Of a stretch of 64,000 bases of DNA, positions 21,576-34,299 are shown piece by piece. Every line of letters starts with the position of its first letter. The first letter of the stretch is position 1. This DNA is from Russula earlei. Lineage: Eukaryota > Basidiomycota > Agaricomycetes > Russulales > Russulaceae. The stretch spans positions 22,339-86,338 of the forward strand of contig JAGFNK010000204.1 in NCBI GenBank assembly GCA_025769875.1. Reading direction: 5' to 3'. The position numbers were made by a program, and so were the translations under genes. The notes beneath the pieces were generated by a model. That model was given only the letters and a program-made list of their open reading frames with translations. It did not search any database and was not told the DNA's origin.

Positions 21576-22640
21576 CTAAACCGTGCGTGCGCCATACTCC
21601 AGCAGCAATTGCACTGTTTCCCGCGATGCCGTCCATGATGCTATTGTATGCGGGGTCAGGTCGTCCTCATTCCGTACGTGTACGTTTGCTCCCCGTTCGA
21701 GCAGCAACCGGACAACGTCAACTTGACGGAAAAGAGATGCGAGGTGCAACGGCGTCCATTTGTCCTGCTTCGTTTCGTTCACGTCGGCACCGTGGTCAAG
21801 CAACAGTCGTGCCATATCCAGATGTCCAGAACGCGATGCGGAGTGCAAGGGTGTCCAGCCAAACTTGTCTCTGGAGCTAACGTCCGCGCCATGCTTGATT
21901 AATAACATCGCGACTCCGCATCTTCCACGGCTCGATGCCAGATGCAATGGAGTTAGGTGAGATTCGTCCCGTTGGTTGACCTCCGCCCCGTCAGTGAGCA
22001 AAGACTGCACCATGACAAGATTCCCCTCCCCAGATGCCTTGTGTAGCAAAGTAGCCGTCTCGCTATCCGTTCTTTTCCCATCTCCCCGGCCAAGCGATGA
22101 CTGGGTAGCATCGGGAGGTGCCGGCTTTTGCGAGGTTGTGATCGATCGAGCCCTGGAAATGGCGGTTTGAGAATCCACACCTCCCATGTACATCGCTAGG
22201 AACATTGCCACCTCGCGCATACCGCAGCGAGATGCGACATCCGAGGCGGTGTCATTGGCACAATTTCGAGTGTTGACTTCTGCACCGAAATCGATCAATA
22301 GTTTCACGATCTCGAGACGCCCACGTAGCGCTGCGTTGTGTAATGGTGTCCAACCTTCGCTATTTTGGGTGTTCGGATTCGAGCCGGATTCGAGCAGCAG
22401 TTGTACCACCTCAAATTTTCCAAAATATGATGCCAGGCCCAAAGGGGTTTCTTGATTTTGATTTCCATTAAACACCATTAGGTCGGGGCGGTGCTCGATT
22501 AGCAACTTGGCCACGTTATGATGCTTCTTTCCCGAAGCGAGATGCCGTGGGGTCAAGAAAGTGAACTCTTGTTGATTTACATCTAGATGATGGTCATGAG
22601 ACTGCTCCGCGATATAGAGACAGAGATCTCTGCGTACCAT
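21576..22640 (-). pseudogene. Ankyrin-repeat C-terminal part of the NACHT receptor gene
   Basis: An open frame of 354 residues starting at an internal ATG. About nine ankyrin-type repeats are visible (for example WTPLHNAALRGRLEIVKLL, LTPLHLASSRGRCGVAMLL, WTPLHLASLFRQVDVVRLL). They are interrupted by a Ser/Thr/Pro/Gln spacer of about 40 residues (SRARSITTSQKPAPPDATQS). The final repeat ends QLLLEYGARTV before a TAG stop. The frame overlaps the end of the preceding ankyrin frame (22594-22640) in a different frame. The simplest reading is one gene with a one-base shift near 22.6 kb. It could instead be an independent small ankyrin gene, but no separate promoter or typical start context is seen. 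Confidence 0.6.
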
Positions 22641-24006
22641 CAGTTGGGGTGATGGAGTCTTTGTGATGAGAGTTCACCACTGCGCCACCCTCGATTAGCA
22701 TACGCACGACATTCAGATGTCCATTTGCGGATGCTGCTGTCAGTGGGGTCCAAGCGTCGTTGTCACGGGAGTCCACAGCCGCACCATACCGGAGTAATAA
22801 TCGCACGACAGATTCATGTCCACTCATCGACGCTACTATCAATGGGGTTAAGCCGTTTTTGTGACGGGAGTTCACAGCCGCACCGCCCTCCAATAATAAA
22901 TGCGCCACATCTGCATGTCCATTTAGCGATGCTGACATCAAAGGAGTGGAGTCGTCGTTGTCAGGAAAGTCCACAGGTGCACCACTGTCGAGTAACTGTC
23001 GAACGACATCCGTTCGTCCTTTGCTCGAGGCTGCCATCACAGCAGACCAGGAGTCATTGTCACGGGACTCCACGGCGGCGCCACCCTCGAGTAGCAGACA
23101 CACGACATTCAGGCATCCATTGTACGACGCTAATATCAACGAGGTTGAGCCGTCGTTGCGATGGCAGTCCACATCTGCGCCACCCTCGAGTAACGACCGT
23201 ACAACATCCGCATGTCCATTTGCAGAGGCCGCCATTAATGGGGTAGAGCCATTTTTGTCCCGAGGGTCCACCGATGCGCCACCCCGGAGTAACAAACGCA
23301 CGACATCCGCATACCCACCGGTTGCGGCTGACATCAATGCAGTCCAGCCGTCGTTGCGAACGGAGTCGACCATTGCGCCGCCATCGAGTAACCAACGCAC
23401 AACATCCCCATATCCTTTCGCCGAAGCTGCCGTAAGTGCAGTCCAGCCGTCCTTGTCACGGGAGTCCACAGCTGCGCCACACTGGAGTAAGAATCGCATG
23501 ACCTCTGTATGTCCATCGCCCGAGGCTGCCATCAATGGGGTTGAGCCATTTCGGTCACAGGAGTCCACATTTGCGCCATTCTCAACTAGCAAGCGTGCGA
23601 CATCCAGACGTCCGAGCTCTGATGCTAGCTTTAATGAGGTTTTTCCCTTCCCATCCCGGATGTCGATATCTGCGTAGAACTTGAGCAGCAATTCCACGAT
23701 TGCGGGATGTCCTCTTCGCGATGCCAAGTGGAAGGGTGTCAATCCTTTGTCGTTCAGGGCAGTTACGTCTGCCTGGTGCGCAAGCAACAATCGTACCATT
23801 TCGATGTTCCCTTTCCAAATTGCAGCGTGTAACGGCGTCCGATAATACCCACCCTTCGCGTTGACATCCGATGGACAAGTAGTCACAAGCCGTTCTACAA
23901 CGCCACCGAAGCCGCACAATGTAGCATAATACAATGGGACGGCTTCTGGTCGTGTAGGATGGGCCTCAGACATGATTTCCCGAAAGGGGTGGTCTATGTC
24001 ATATAT
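22594..24006 (-). pseudogene. Ankyrin-repeat middle part of the NACHT receptor gene
   Basis: In frame with the NACHT part across a single TGA (24009-24007). It opens IYDIDHPFREIMSE and PLYYATLCGFGG, the usual link between NACHT-family winged/helical region and ankyrins in fungal receptors. Thirteen 33-residue repeats follow. Repeats 5 to 13 are strikingly alike (WTALTAASAKG, STPLMAASANGHADVVRSLL, STPLMSASLNGHADVAHLLL) with differences concentrated at the positions that face ligand in ankyrin folds. The frame ends at 22594 after a frame change (SITPTDGTQ). Confidence 0.75.
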
Positions 24007-26732
24007 TCACACCCACGTCGCAAATTGTGACTTGGTTGGGTCGAAAAGGGGCTCTATTGCGTCCATGATGGTCAGTGACACGTTCTCGAATTGGGCATGT
24101 TCTACCCAGTGTTGGGCTGCGTAGATAGCCAAAGGAAAGTCCTTCATACTACTCTTGTCCACCTGGTCATCTAATGTGAGGAGAATGCTGAGAGAAGATT
24201 GTGCGAGAATAGTGTGAGAGGATACAGGACGAATGTGGTAGCGAGAGTGTTCCTTTCCAGACTTGGCGAGTCGTTCCGATGTCAGGTATTCCTTTACCGA
24301 AAAGTGCGAGAATTGAACGACCAGTGACTCGTTGGCGTTGACAATCATGATTAAACTTGAGCAGGTGGACAGAACCGCCTCTTCCGGGTCCTGCGGGCGC
24401 AAGGTGACATCATAAATGGGAATCGTTCCTGGGTCGAATATAATCGCAAGGATATCCGCAACTTCGTCAATGCGAAGTGGGCGGATAGATACTGCGAGAC
24501 ATTGGAAGAGACGCTGTGCGTAGTCGCGTCTCTCCTGACCGATACTGAGCAATATTCGCTCATATGTTTCGTCCAAACTCTCCGGTAGGTCTTCCAAAAC
24601 ACATCGGATCGCCGCCGGAAGACAGCGGCGTAACATTGCTAGTTGGCAAACAATCCATCGAAACCTGGATTATGTCATATCAAATTGTTGTGAGCTTGTA
24701 CTACGGTGGTGACGCCTTACATTCCATCTGCTTTCCGTGAGAGCGTCTCCGTGACCAATCTCTTATCCTCTGTCCTCCACTTTCGCATGTTCCGATCTGA
24801 GTGGACGATATAATTGACGTAGTCCATAACATCATTCTTCTGTCCCAGTTGGTCGTGCAAGGAGACAGTATGAGATGACAATGACTCCAGGGAGGCTCGT
24901 ATATCGACCTCAGGACGACTAGTCAGGCAAATGCGTACATTTGGGAGGCGCAACCCGATAAGTTTCTCCAAGAGCTCAAGGACCCGATCGCGAGGGGAGA
25001 CTACGCCAAATCCGCTGGGACACTCGTCGATAGCATCCACGATGATGTAGATCGGTGGCTGCCCTCGCATTTTCAGTATGTCTTTCAAGCATTCCGTAAG
25101 CGCGTCGTTACTGGGCTGTCGTGACCCAGCATCATATTTCGAATATAGGGCAGAAAGGACATGGTAGCAAGGATCGGATTTGGCAGACAGCTGAGCAAGG
25201 AGGGATGCCAGTAAGCCGCTGACATCTTGTTTCTTTGGGTCTCTGAAGTCGAAATAGAAATATGTCATCAAAGCCAATCCCATATTATGTGAGCCCTCGA
25301 CTTCTTGAATAATGCTGGAGCTAATCCGAACTTGAGAATAGACTGCTCGAGAAGATGGCGAACCTCTTACCAAAGCACACTCTTCCCCGAACCCGCTGTA
25401 GTGCATACATTGGGCAGTCATCAGGAATTTCGCCATGGAGCTATACAAGAGACGCATACGTTTACCATTAATCCAAAGGAGGGAACCCTTGGCTCTCCAT
25501 TCCTTAAAGGTGTCACCTTGCGTAAACCACGACGCAGTTCCGTTATGGTGTTGTTCTAGTGCAATGTTGTGATTCGTCGATGGATCCGGATGCAGAAGCC
25601 AGCTTCGAATCTTCTCCTGTAGTTGGTCACCTGGGATATAGGACGTTGATTGACGAATACATTAAAGAAGCAATCGATGGCGAACGTTTTATCTTGTTTA
25701 TTTCATCTGTCATCTCTTGCATCTCAGCTGGCGCTCTCCTTGTCAGCTACAGAAACGTTAACCGTGATTGCCCTACGCAACATACCTAGTGCCCGTCGTA
25801 TGTCCTCAGATGATGCCTTGCCATCTACTCAGAAATGTCTAGTTTATTGCTTGAGGGCCAATCAAGTGAGTAATACGTACCATCTATGATTACCTTCAGA
25901 TTCTTCACGAGGCCGTGGACCACCTCGAGCGTGTGAGCAGCAGTCACTCGAACTTCCTCATGTGTAAGTCGGTCCAATCTCTGTAGGATCGCCTCAATTT
26001 CATTCTCGCCCAACAATTTCCTTGCAAACATCGCTGTTCTCCATTCAGTCATCGAGAGACTTATGGGAAACAAGCGGCTTACTGAATCGACCCTGCTCGA
26101 TTTTCTTCGTCGCCACGGCAATCACCCCGAGCACCTCTGTCATTATCTTCACAATAATATCTGACATCGCAGGGGACAATGGACTCTTTTCGATATAAAT
26201 ATGAAGACGTCTGAGGAAATTCCCTACGCATTCAAAGAGGTCGATCAGGGCGTCGTAGCTTGCACTGACACGAATGGCAGCCTGATACGTCAAATTAGCA
26301 CAATGATCTGGATGAACAAAGTAGGATAGATACGTACTACGAGGAGAATATCGACGCCAACAAAGATTGCTTTTGTGGGCTGGAATGGCACCTGGTGCCA
26401 GCATAAGGAAATGGTCAGATGAGGCAGAACCAATTCTTAGACTCTGAGCTTACGGTGCCGGCAACCTTGCTAATGACGCCAGAAAATGCATGAACGACTT
26501 GAACAACTGGGCGAAGACGGTTGATCAATTTGCGATTTTTGTTCCGATAGTCTTTGAATGCCGTTTCTCTCTCCTGAAATAGCTGGAGTATGTCCTCAGA
26601 GGTGTTGCAATTCTCGAGCTTGTGGGCAGATGGATGATTGATGAGGTCAATACCAGTCTTTTTGGTGTAGCTTTCGAATGCGGCATTGAGGACAGACTGA
26701 AAGTTAGCGGAGGAACTGGCTGTTGAGGACAT
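24007..26732 (-). pseudogene. Goodbye-NACHT part of a STAND (NLR-like) receptor gene
   Basis: Fungal NLR-like receptors sense non-self or damage and can trigger cell death. Nine exons join in frame: 26732-26454, 26391-26338, 26281-26083, 26033-25881, 25824-25786, 25630-25460, 25395-25371, 25314-24721 and 24664-24007. Together they give 723 residues before a TGA. The N-terminus (FQSVLNAAFESYTKKTGIDL, HKLENCNTSEDILQLF) matches the fungal Goodbye-type N-terminal domain, followed by long helices. The P-loop GKPGSGKSVL is split by intron 6. Walker B is IYIIVDAIDECPSG, followed by ICLTSRPEVDIR. Then LPESLDETYERILLSI and FSHFSVKEYLTSERL, typical of the post-NACHT region. The last codons read FATWV then TGA where relatives usually continue with Trp-Ile-Tyr-Asp, so TGG to TGA is likely. 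The ankyrins continue in the same frame right after it. A truncated, ankyrin-less protein could still be made. Confidence 0.75.
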
Positions 26733-26892
26733 CGATTTTGCATTAAAGTCAGAAGAAATAGAGGAAATTAAGAGGTGAGAGGGGATGACAGAACCGTGAC
26801 CAACTAGGTGACCCCGACACAGGCTGGCACTGCCTCGATTAAAGGCCGAGGCCGTGGGGTTTGCACTGCAGTTTTACTCACCACCGTCATCA

Positions 26893-26946
26893 TGTCTCTA
26901 GTCAAATCAATCTTCATCATCATCAAGATCGATTCGACTAGAGACA
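26893..26946. repeat. 22-bp-stem hairpin upstream of the receptor gene
   Basis: TGTCTCTAGTCAAATCAATC is mirrored by the complement of GATCGATTCGACTAGAGACA, with a CATCATCATC loop and two stem mismatches. Both mismatches are CpG versus CpA. It lies about 160 bp upstream of the receptor start codon on the minus strand, so it could sit in its promoter or leader. Confidence 0.6.
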
Positions 26947-28400
26947 AAACATATTCAGTTGTTGTGGTGTCCCACCTTGTCTACGGTCACAGCGATGGAT
27001 CACATTACACTTTACTGCTACTCCATGGCAGGACAGGCAGATGAGATCTGTGGCCTAGTTTCTCCGATCACACTTTAGAGCCGCCGAAACTTGCGCTCAC
27101 GAGCACTCTCACACGACAGGCATAGCCCTAGATCCCAATCTCTTCTCCCCCTCTCCTCTCTGAGCCACGGTGCGTGATGCGGATCGCAGAATGCTAAGCG
27201 AGAGTCACTTATCATGCTTTGATCCTCAAGTCTGTATCCACTTTTCCACCCTGGAGACACGAAGTACTCGCGTGGAGGTGGAACTTGTTATCGCCGTCCT
27301 CGTCGCGAGCAAGCAGGACGGTGTCGCGTTTGCGATGCCGATGTAGTTGAAGGGCGACATCATCGTGTTGGACTTGTCAAGCGCGGGTCGGATGGTTTCC
27401 CTCAGGAGGTCATGGGCAGCCTACTAGTAGCCGGCCGGAAGACTGCTGGAAGACGCACTGACAAAGGCTTCACTGGACAGCGAAGACCAGGTGTCAACCG
27501 GAAAATGTATCTCCTTCACGCGACTCGAGATAGCTTGGGAAAGGGCGTCGTTGCGGGAGCGCCTGGTCACACGCAAGGTCCTTCCATCATCTCAAAAAAA
27601 AGCCAGGGGCACGTCCGTGCCTTGCAAAGCCGCAAACGTGGACAACCAACCAAAATGAAAAGTTGAGCGTTTATCAAACCTAGGAAGTCCGAGCCATTGG
27701 CCTGTGGGAGCCCGTATTCCTTCCGTAACTGTCGTTTCGGACCATCGGTGATAGATCGGACCCTCGGGGGAAGAATTGTATCCGGAGGAAATTATAGGTG
27801 CGCGACCGCAAAATCGGAGCTTTTCGAAAAGATGGGAATCACGCAAAGGAGATTGGTACCCGTATCAGAACGTTGCCGAAACTACGAGTTCGATGTGCGG
27901 GCGTTTATCTACATTGCTATGGACTATGCGGAACGGCGGCGAGACATTGTCATTGGAAATTCGTTCATATGGCCACCGAGGTATGGTGACGCCCAATGAT
28001 GGAAAATATCTTCGTCTCATTTCACTTGCGGGACCGACATCAATCTTTGCTCGACATGATGATGCGGTGGCCCAGGCCCATTCCCTTTACACATGCACAT
28101 GTGCCTTACCATGCGGGTATTGGATGTGCACGCTGTTGTCAAAGGTAACGCTGCACAATCCAACAATGTATGCGGTATGTCCTAAAGTCCGTAAGCAGTG
28201 GTCTCTCAATTTCCTGAGTCAATGTTTGGATCCGTGAGGTGAAAGAGAGGCCAGAGTGCCCAACACACTGGCACCGGAGGGAATATGGCATGATAATCAT
28301 CGCATTCCTCTCTTAGATTCGTCTGTTCCTGGAATAAATAAAACCCTGATATGACCGAACAATTAGAGGCCTGGTTTTAATGCCCCGTTATCGGGCATAA
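26947..28400. other. No recognised gene
   Basis: Short open frames on both strands, the longest at 27776-28237, show no domain I recognise. Composition is ordinary. It may hold a decayed gene or intergenic sequence. Confidence 0.35.
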
Positions 28401-28414
28401 AACCGTATGTGCCA

Positions 28415-30197
28415 CTACAGATCCTCCTTTGGAATCGAAGATTCCGCGATCGTCGTGGTATGGACGGAAACCTTGAGAGGGTTGAGCGGTGATGAGGACG
28501 ATGTTGACCTTGTGCTTGAATCGCGTTCGAGAGGCATAATGTTGAGGAACATTTCTGCCTCCCTGCAATCGCACTGCCTTAGAACCATAACCGCAAGTGC
28601 CTGGAGGGTAGCATACCGTCGTCCAGGGTATTCATGTAGTGCCCGGAACATCGCGGTCGTGCCAATGGAACTATGAGGTGTATGTTCGGCTAAAAGAATT
28701 CTTGATAGCTTAGAAATGAGGCTCACGCAATCACCACTAAGATTTGGGGAGTTGTAAATGTGAGAGGTCGGCTAGCGCAACAGCTTACCTCGTGGAATTT
28801 GGAGCAGCTACAGATCACATTAGATGTTACCTAATTGTCCTTGAGTGTGAGAATACGACGTACCAGGTTCAGGGAGGCTTCACGTTGATGTACACAAAAT
28901 TATAGGTTTAGTAGAGACAACAAATTTAGACATGTCACGTACAGTTGATGTTTAACAGGACAAGGAACTTTTTTGTGATTTCCAGTGAGCGATGATAAGC
29001 AACTTCGATGAGACGTAACTTGCCAGAGTAGGCAACTCTGCAGCCACAGCCAACGCGAACCATATCCATCCCTAGATGGTTTGGCACACGGTCAGACCCC
29101 CGAGAGTATGCTTGGGATAAACATCGTACTTGTTGACAGAGCATATTCCAAACCCCAAATGAACGCGCTGGCCGTTGGCGCACAAGCCCGGCAAACATCA
29201 AAATGAGGAGAAAGGCGTAGACCGTTATCGTCGCAGTGGACATTGAGATAAGGTGCATCCGAGGGGCGTATGTCACACAACCCCTGTAGTCTGGTCCGGG
29301 ATCCCAGAATGAGCGGATCTGTAAATTTGCATGAGGGCGGGGGTGAATCACGTTATACCAGAAGGTCATGAATATGGCAAACATACTCCTGACAATACTA
29401 TGCGGCCAAGAATATTTGTTTCAGTGCTCATTTGTGATGAAGACTGGTTAACGAACAATACAACGAAACACTCGAGTGCAGTAAAAGTGTTATTCCGGTG
29501 AAAAGAATAATGACGTTGGATCGTTTCCATATCGCAACACTTGGCGAACCGAGTTATATATCTGAGGATGAAAGAAACAATGATGCAAAACTTACACGCG
29601 AATAACGATGAGCACCAAGGCGAGCTCCAGTTCGAGGAGAGGGAACGCCTGGATAATAGTCAGAAGTCCCCAAGAGAACAAAGGGCTCCAGCATAAAGAC
29701 TGACGAAAGCAGTCGAGATCCAAGCCTGATGAGCGGGAAGTGTTTTCAGCGAGCCTCATGAAGCTTGATTAACGGGTCGACACACCTGACAGTGGATTTG
29801 ATGTGAAGCGTTGAGTCCCACAAGGAAGGACACAACGCACGCAATGCTAGTGAAACGGCTGGCTAAGTAAACCTATTGAGCCCGTCAGCAGTGGAGTTGC
29901 AACTTGTGTATTCAGGCCAGCACTCACTAATCCTGGAAATGTTGATGCGGGCTTGCGATTGACGAGCCTCCAATCGAAGTCCAAGTTAGAGAGGAAGTAC
30001 CAGCTGGTTGCATGACACAAGGCGTGAGGACGAGCTCCACAAGGACGTTATACATACAATTTGACTCCATCGATGAAATGTAGCATTTTAACTACAGTCA
30101 CTACAATACGAATGAGAGTCAGGTTAGAGTAACTCGAAGGATGGTTGGGCTTACTGAAGTCTTTGGCGGCGATCACTTCAGGCTCAACGTTGTTCAT
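28415..30197 (-). CDS. Multi-pass membrane protein, Agaricomycete family, many exons (partial model)
   Basis: The first exons join cleanly: 30197-30155 (MNNVEPEVIAAKDF), then IKMLHFIDGVK, then WYFLSNLDFDWRL (ending GTGAGT at about 29935), then VYLASRFTSIACVVSFLVG (ending at about 29780) and AWISTAFVSLYAG. The D-G-V..W.F...LDF.W pattern followed by R.Y/W..Y...R..... is typical of a large mushroom family of seven-helix proteins of unknown function. Later pieces include FWDPGPDYRGCVTYAP, ATITVYAFLLILMFAGLVRQ, WNMLCQQ and then, after an intron, GWIWFALAVAAELPTL, and LLQIPRVVIA near 28720. Frame breaks near 29650 (after SLYAGALCSL) and a TGA just after VVIA leave it unclear whether the gene is intact. 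It likely sits in a cellular membrane. Confidence 0.5.
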
Positions 30198-30259
30198 GGC
30201 AAGGGCTCTGATCCTATTCGCGAAGAGAAAGTGAAGTAAACCTTGTCCGCAAGGCAAAT

Positions 30260-33000
30260 GGTCTCATATAAGCTCGATGCACGCTCGCTATTCACTGTGA
30301 GATAAGGCGTAACAAGTTATGACGAAGATACGATAAGGGAGCGCGAGGGAGTCTCTTAAATGACCCCGGGCCCCCATTCGAAGAAAATCCTCATCAGAGT
30401 GCCCTGGCCGCAGCGCCCTGCACAGAAATGGGGATGGCCACTATCACCTGATCATCAGATGGTTCGAAGAAGCCATCACAGAAGGATGAAACCCGTGGAG
30501 CAGGAGATGATGAGTTGTAGGGTGTCTACGTAGTTCCGAATTAAGCGACCGGAACGCCGATAACGTGGCCAGCCATGAACTTCCGGAAGGCGAAAGGCGG
30601 CGAATCCCAGGAATCAACGAAATACGTGGTTCAAAGTACCCTCTGACGGGGAGAACCACTAACCGTACACGAATTCAACATGACAGTCAAACGATGGAGA
30701 AACACTGCCATGAACCCCCCTTGGCCCTTCAGCGTAGTCCGATCACGCTACTGTGGCCAGATGACTCGGAAGTGAAGTGCAAGCTGTGTTGTCCAGAGGC
30801 CGCCCATATTGCCACAAATTCCCGAGGATCTTTCGACTGTGAGGTGGGGGATCCGTCTAGCCGTGGAGTGGAATAACGTGCTTAGTACGCGCGATTACGC
30901 GCGATTCCTTGTCGTGTTGCTTCTTCCCTCTCGCCCGGTCTTGCCCCCTTTCTGTGCTTTCGGTTCAGTAACCCTTCGCCACCACGCGACTCGATCGCGC
31001 CCTCGCCACCTCGTTCTCGAGTCGATTGTCCTTTCGCGACGTCGTCACGCCCCGGTCTTCTCCCTCGCCGCGTCCGTATGTGATGACTCGGACACATGCA
31101 ACGCCTCCACGCTTCGACGCCCGGGTTCCGTTTCATCGTTCGATCTCGACTCTCTTTCATCTCTTTCCTTTTATTGATTTTTCCCCTGCCTGCATGAACC
31201 CAAGATCTCACGAGACCCAACGTCTCCACGCCTGTTCGTTGTTACTTCGGTCCTCGGTCCTGCCCCACAAGCTCATACGTGCCCCGTTCAGGCTCACTGC
31301 ACGACCAAAGTTTGGCTTAACCAGACTGTGCCGAGGGCGCGTGGTTAAGACTTGTGGATGGGCCCGTTATGTATTAGAACAACCTCATAAGGGAACTAAT
31401 ACGGAGTCAAAACTCAGAATCTTTCGCCGGACAATTTTACGGCCGAACCAGGTAACCTTAGTGGGAGGGAAATGAACATCTGAGCCATCATATACGTGGC
31501 AGCTCGCCAGGAGGCAGGTACGACAAAATGTGAACGTGAACGTGAACCGTAAAAGAAAGCTTCACGGTTGCATGGAAACAAGAGCAAGATATCAAGCCCC
31601 TCCACATTGAGGTAAACCGAGTGTCAACGGCGAATGACAAATCCATAACTCAGCACTGCAATGGTCCAGATGACGCGATTGTCTTAGGAGCGCCCGATGG
31701 GTGAATACAATAACAAGCTTATGGTACCAGACAGGAAGGATGGGTCGATGAGGAGGATCTGTATGTCGCCAGGATTGCCATTCGTTGTCACGAATGGTCT
31801 TCCCCTTCCACCCAAGCGTGAGTGTCATGAGCAGCATCTACATTTGGGGTAATGAAGCCCAAGCACCAGAGTAAAACCACAGAAGTCTCAATAGGCTAAG
31901 AGTTACTGCGCCGGTAAGACGATAACTAGACTGGGTCGCAGGGAATGCCATCAGAAATCAACGGCATATCAGGGGGAGCCCGATGACCGGATCATATAGC
32001 AGCACATCAGAACGAGCGAGATCGAGTCATGAAGACATGCGTACGTTCTTGAATGCGTTCATGATCTGCCAGGATATTGGACACGAAGTGCGGACTCAGG
32101 CGAGGACTACCTCGAGCAGGTTGTACCAGACCCACTCAAAGGCCGAGTTCATTGCCCAACTTGACAAGCCACGAAACGTATCCTAGACTCTTCGCACCAA
32201 TCTCTGGCTCCGTGACGGATCGAGGATAGGAGTTGATATGCATGAATACGTTGATAGTTGGTGCATTGTTGACAATGTCAGTGAGACAAGCCAACAAAAC
32301 CGGGCATAGTGGAAGATGTGAGTGTTTCAGGAGCCCGGCGACTCCTGAGCCACAAACTATGCCAATCTGCCATCATAATCATGAAACATGAAATGCGCTA
32401 CAATGCAGAATGAACTAGGTGGGGTCCATCTCACGGACGTGCCTGGTTGCCAACATCATCGGCATTCTCCGGCTTGTGAGACATAACATGCATGACATAG
32501 CACAACATCCAGTGGACAACACATGAGACTCGGAGTGCGATGCTTAAGAATTGAGTATCCTTCCACGTCATAAAAGTAAATGTATAACAATGACCTGCAG
32601 CGACTACAAGGTTATTTATAGATGTATCAAAGTTAAAACGTTAAATGTCCCGCTGTGCATCTGAATCATGAATCATGAACATAATGAGGCAAGTATACAA
32701 ACTCCAGAGGTGGTGGCTGCATCCCACATCGTCCTTCTAGTCCGCTCATGTTTAGCGAAGCCTTAGCCAGGGATGTCATAGACCGTTGTTGACTTCCCAG
32801 CGAGTTCGGCTTCAAATTCTGAGTTGGCGTACTTATCGATGCCAGACGGATCTGACGCATTCTGCGTACCCGTGGCAAAGTCCCCCATCGTCACGAGAGA
32901 CACAACGCCATGTGCTTGGTCCACCGCCCCTGACGTTCTCTTTCGTTCAGAAGTATGCGACTGTGAAGTATGCGATATTGACTGCAGGCAGCATTTCATT
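30260..33000. other. No confidently recognised gene
   Basis: Many short overlapping frames are present. 30890-31190 is pyrimidine-rich with a Ser/Arg/Pro frame of low complexity. The minus strand around 31860-31990 encodes hydrophobic stretches (SLLRLLWFYSGAW) that might be a relic of another membrane protein gene, but no family match can be argued. Nothing else is seen. Confidence 0.3.
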
Positions 33001-34290
33001 CAGTACGAAGGTGCATTGTAGAAGAAGTCAACGCGCACCTGCGAAGGCAACCCCATCTCGAGTTGGCTTCGATCGGCCATGCGGGTACGGAGTCGCGTGC
33101 GCGATAGGAGCCCATCATAAATCATCTGGATGTCCTGCCTATGAACACGGGCCATCTTGCATGAAGGCAACAATCACCCACGTGGGTATATATCAAACCG
33201 GAGGTGCCATCAAAGATAGAGTAGGCAGTGTTATGTGGCAGCAAAGTAAATGTGCCCAGTGTTACCATGGACCAAATCGTAGCAAAAAGCCCGATTTGAA
33301 TGACGTTGCGAACAAGATGGTGCACAATCGAGTCTGATCTCTTGAGTCCACTCCGAGATGCCAGTAGCGACCGCGAGAGGAAGACTGCACAGAGGGGATA
33401 ATCAGTCCCACAATGGACGGGATTCTGATAAACTATGTACGCATGATGAGACATTCGGTGACGGCTTGCGTCACGTGCCAGGTAATGGATACCGCGCGTT
33501 CTGGGTAAGTGAGACCTCCTAGAGCGCTTCAACGGACATCAGTAGCAAGTTGGGTAATCAATAGGACATCATCCTCACGACTTATTATGCCATGTTGTCA
33601 CGAGGGAGACGACCCCAATGACAAATGCTGTTAAGGAGAATGCCAAGACTAATCCACTCTGCACGCGACTTTGTGTCAGAGTATGAATACTGGGAATGGA
33701 AGGACGCAGGTTGATCAGGTTGGAATCCGCCATCGGATAAAGTAATCGCTGACCGGACCGCCAGGAAAGTATTCGCCATCATGATCAGGACCACTTGACA
33801 TAAAGAGTTGGCTAGCCCCGGCCATGTCACAGCTAGGGAGGAGGGATGAGCAGCTATACGCGCTCGGAGCATGAAACAAACATTTCGGGTTAATTATCAG
33901 GTTGTAATTGAAGATACTACGAGTAGAGTTGATGGACCTTGTCTTGTGGACAACGAAGGACTTACTAGACATTCCAAGCCAACATCCAATCCCTAGCCCC
34001 CAAACCGGTCAATCGAGTAGTTCGGAGTCGAGGATAAAAGCATACATGATGGCTTGCAAAACAACGACAAGAAACTGTACAATGACAAAGGCCCTAGAAA
34101 TTGTTAGTCACTCATAAATATAAGGTAAGATTCGTGCTCACTTGACATAGACTGGGTCCTCGAAACCTGCCAACGTTTACTCGTCTGGGGTCATTTTCGA
34201 TCGACAGGGATACTCACGGCTGTTCCAATATTGATACAGTTGCTGGGTGACGACCCCAAAGAAATACGCATTAACTGCTCAGCGTTTCAG
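33001..34290 (-). CDS. DUF6534-type multi-pass membrane protein (partial model)
   Basis: The strongest stretch is on the minus strand at about 33380-33180: KRSDSIVHHLVRNVIQIGLF, ATIWSMVTLGTFTLLPHN and FDGTSGLIYT. This is the DUF6534 pattern (D.IV..L......TGLF.......L...LP.N......F....G..Y.N). After an intron, RQDIQMIYDGLLSRTRLRTR leads to the probable C-terminus near 33001. Upstream pieces fit transmembrane helices 1-4: FFGVVTQQLYQYWNS (about 34250), GFEDPVYVK, AFVIVQFLVVVLQAIMYAF (about 34050), LCQVVLIMMANTFLAVR (about 33790) and SRAEWISLGILLNSI (about 33640). The exact exon ends, and whether all joins are in frame, were not settled. The family is large in mushrooms; its function is unknown. 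Confidence 0.5.
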
Positions 34291-34299
34291 TTGTGTTAC

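Noticed and set aside
21576..24006. Antisense plus-strand frames across the ankyrin region
   Set aside because: Mirror shadows of the repetitive ankyrin coding strand; the regular codon pattern keeps the opposite strand open.
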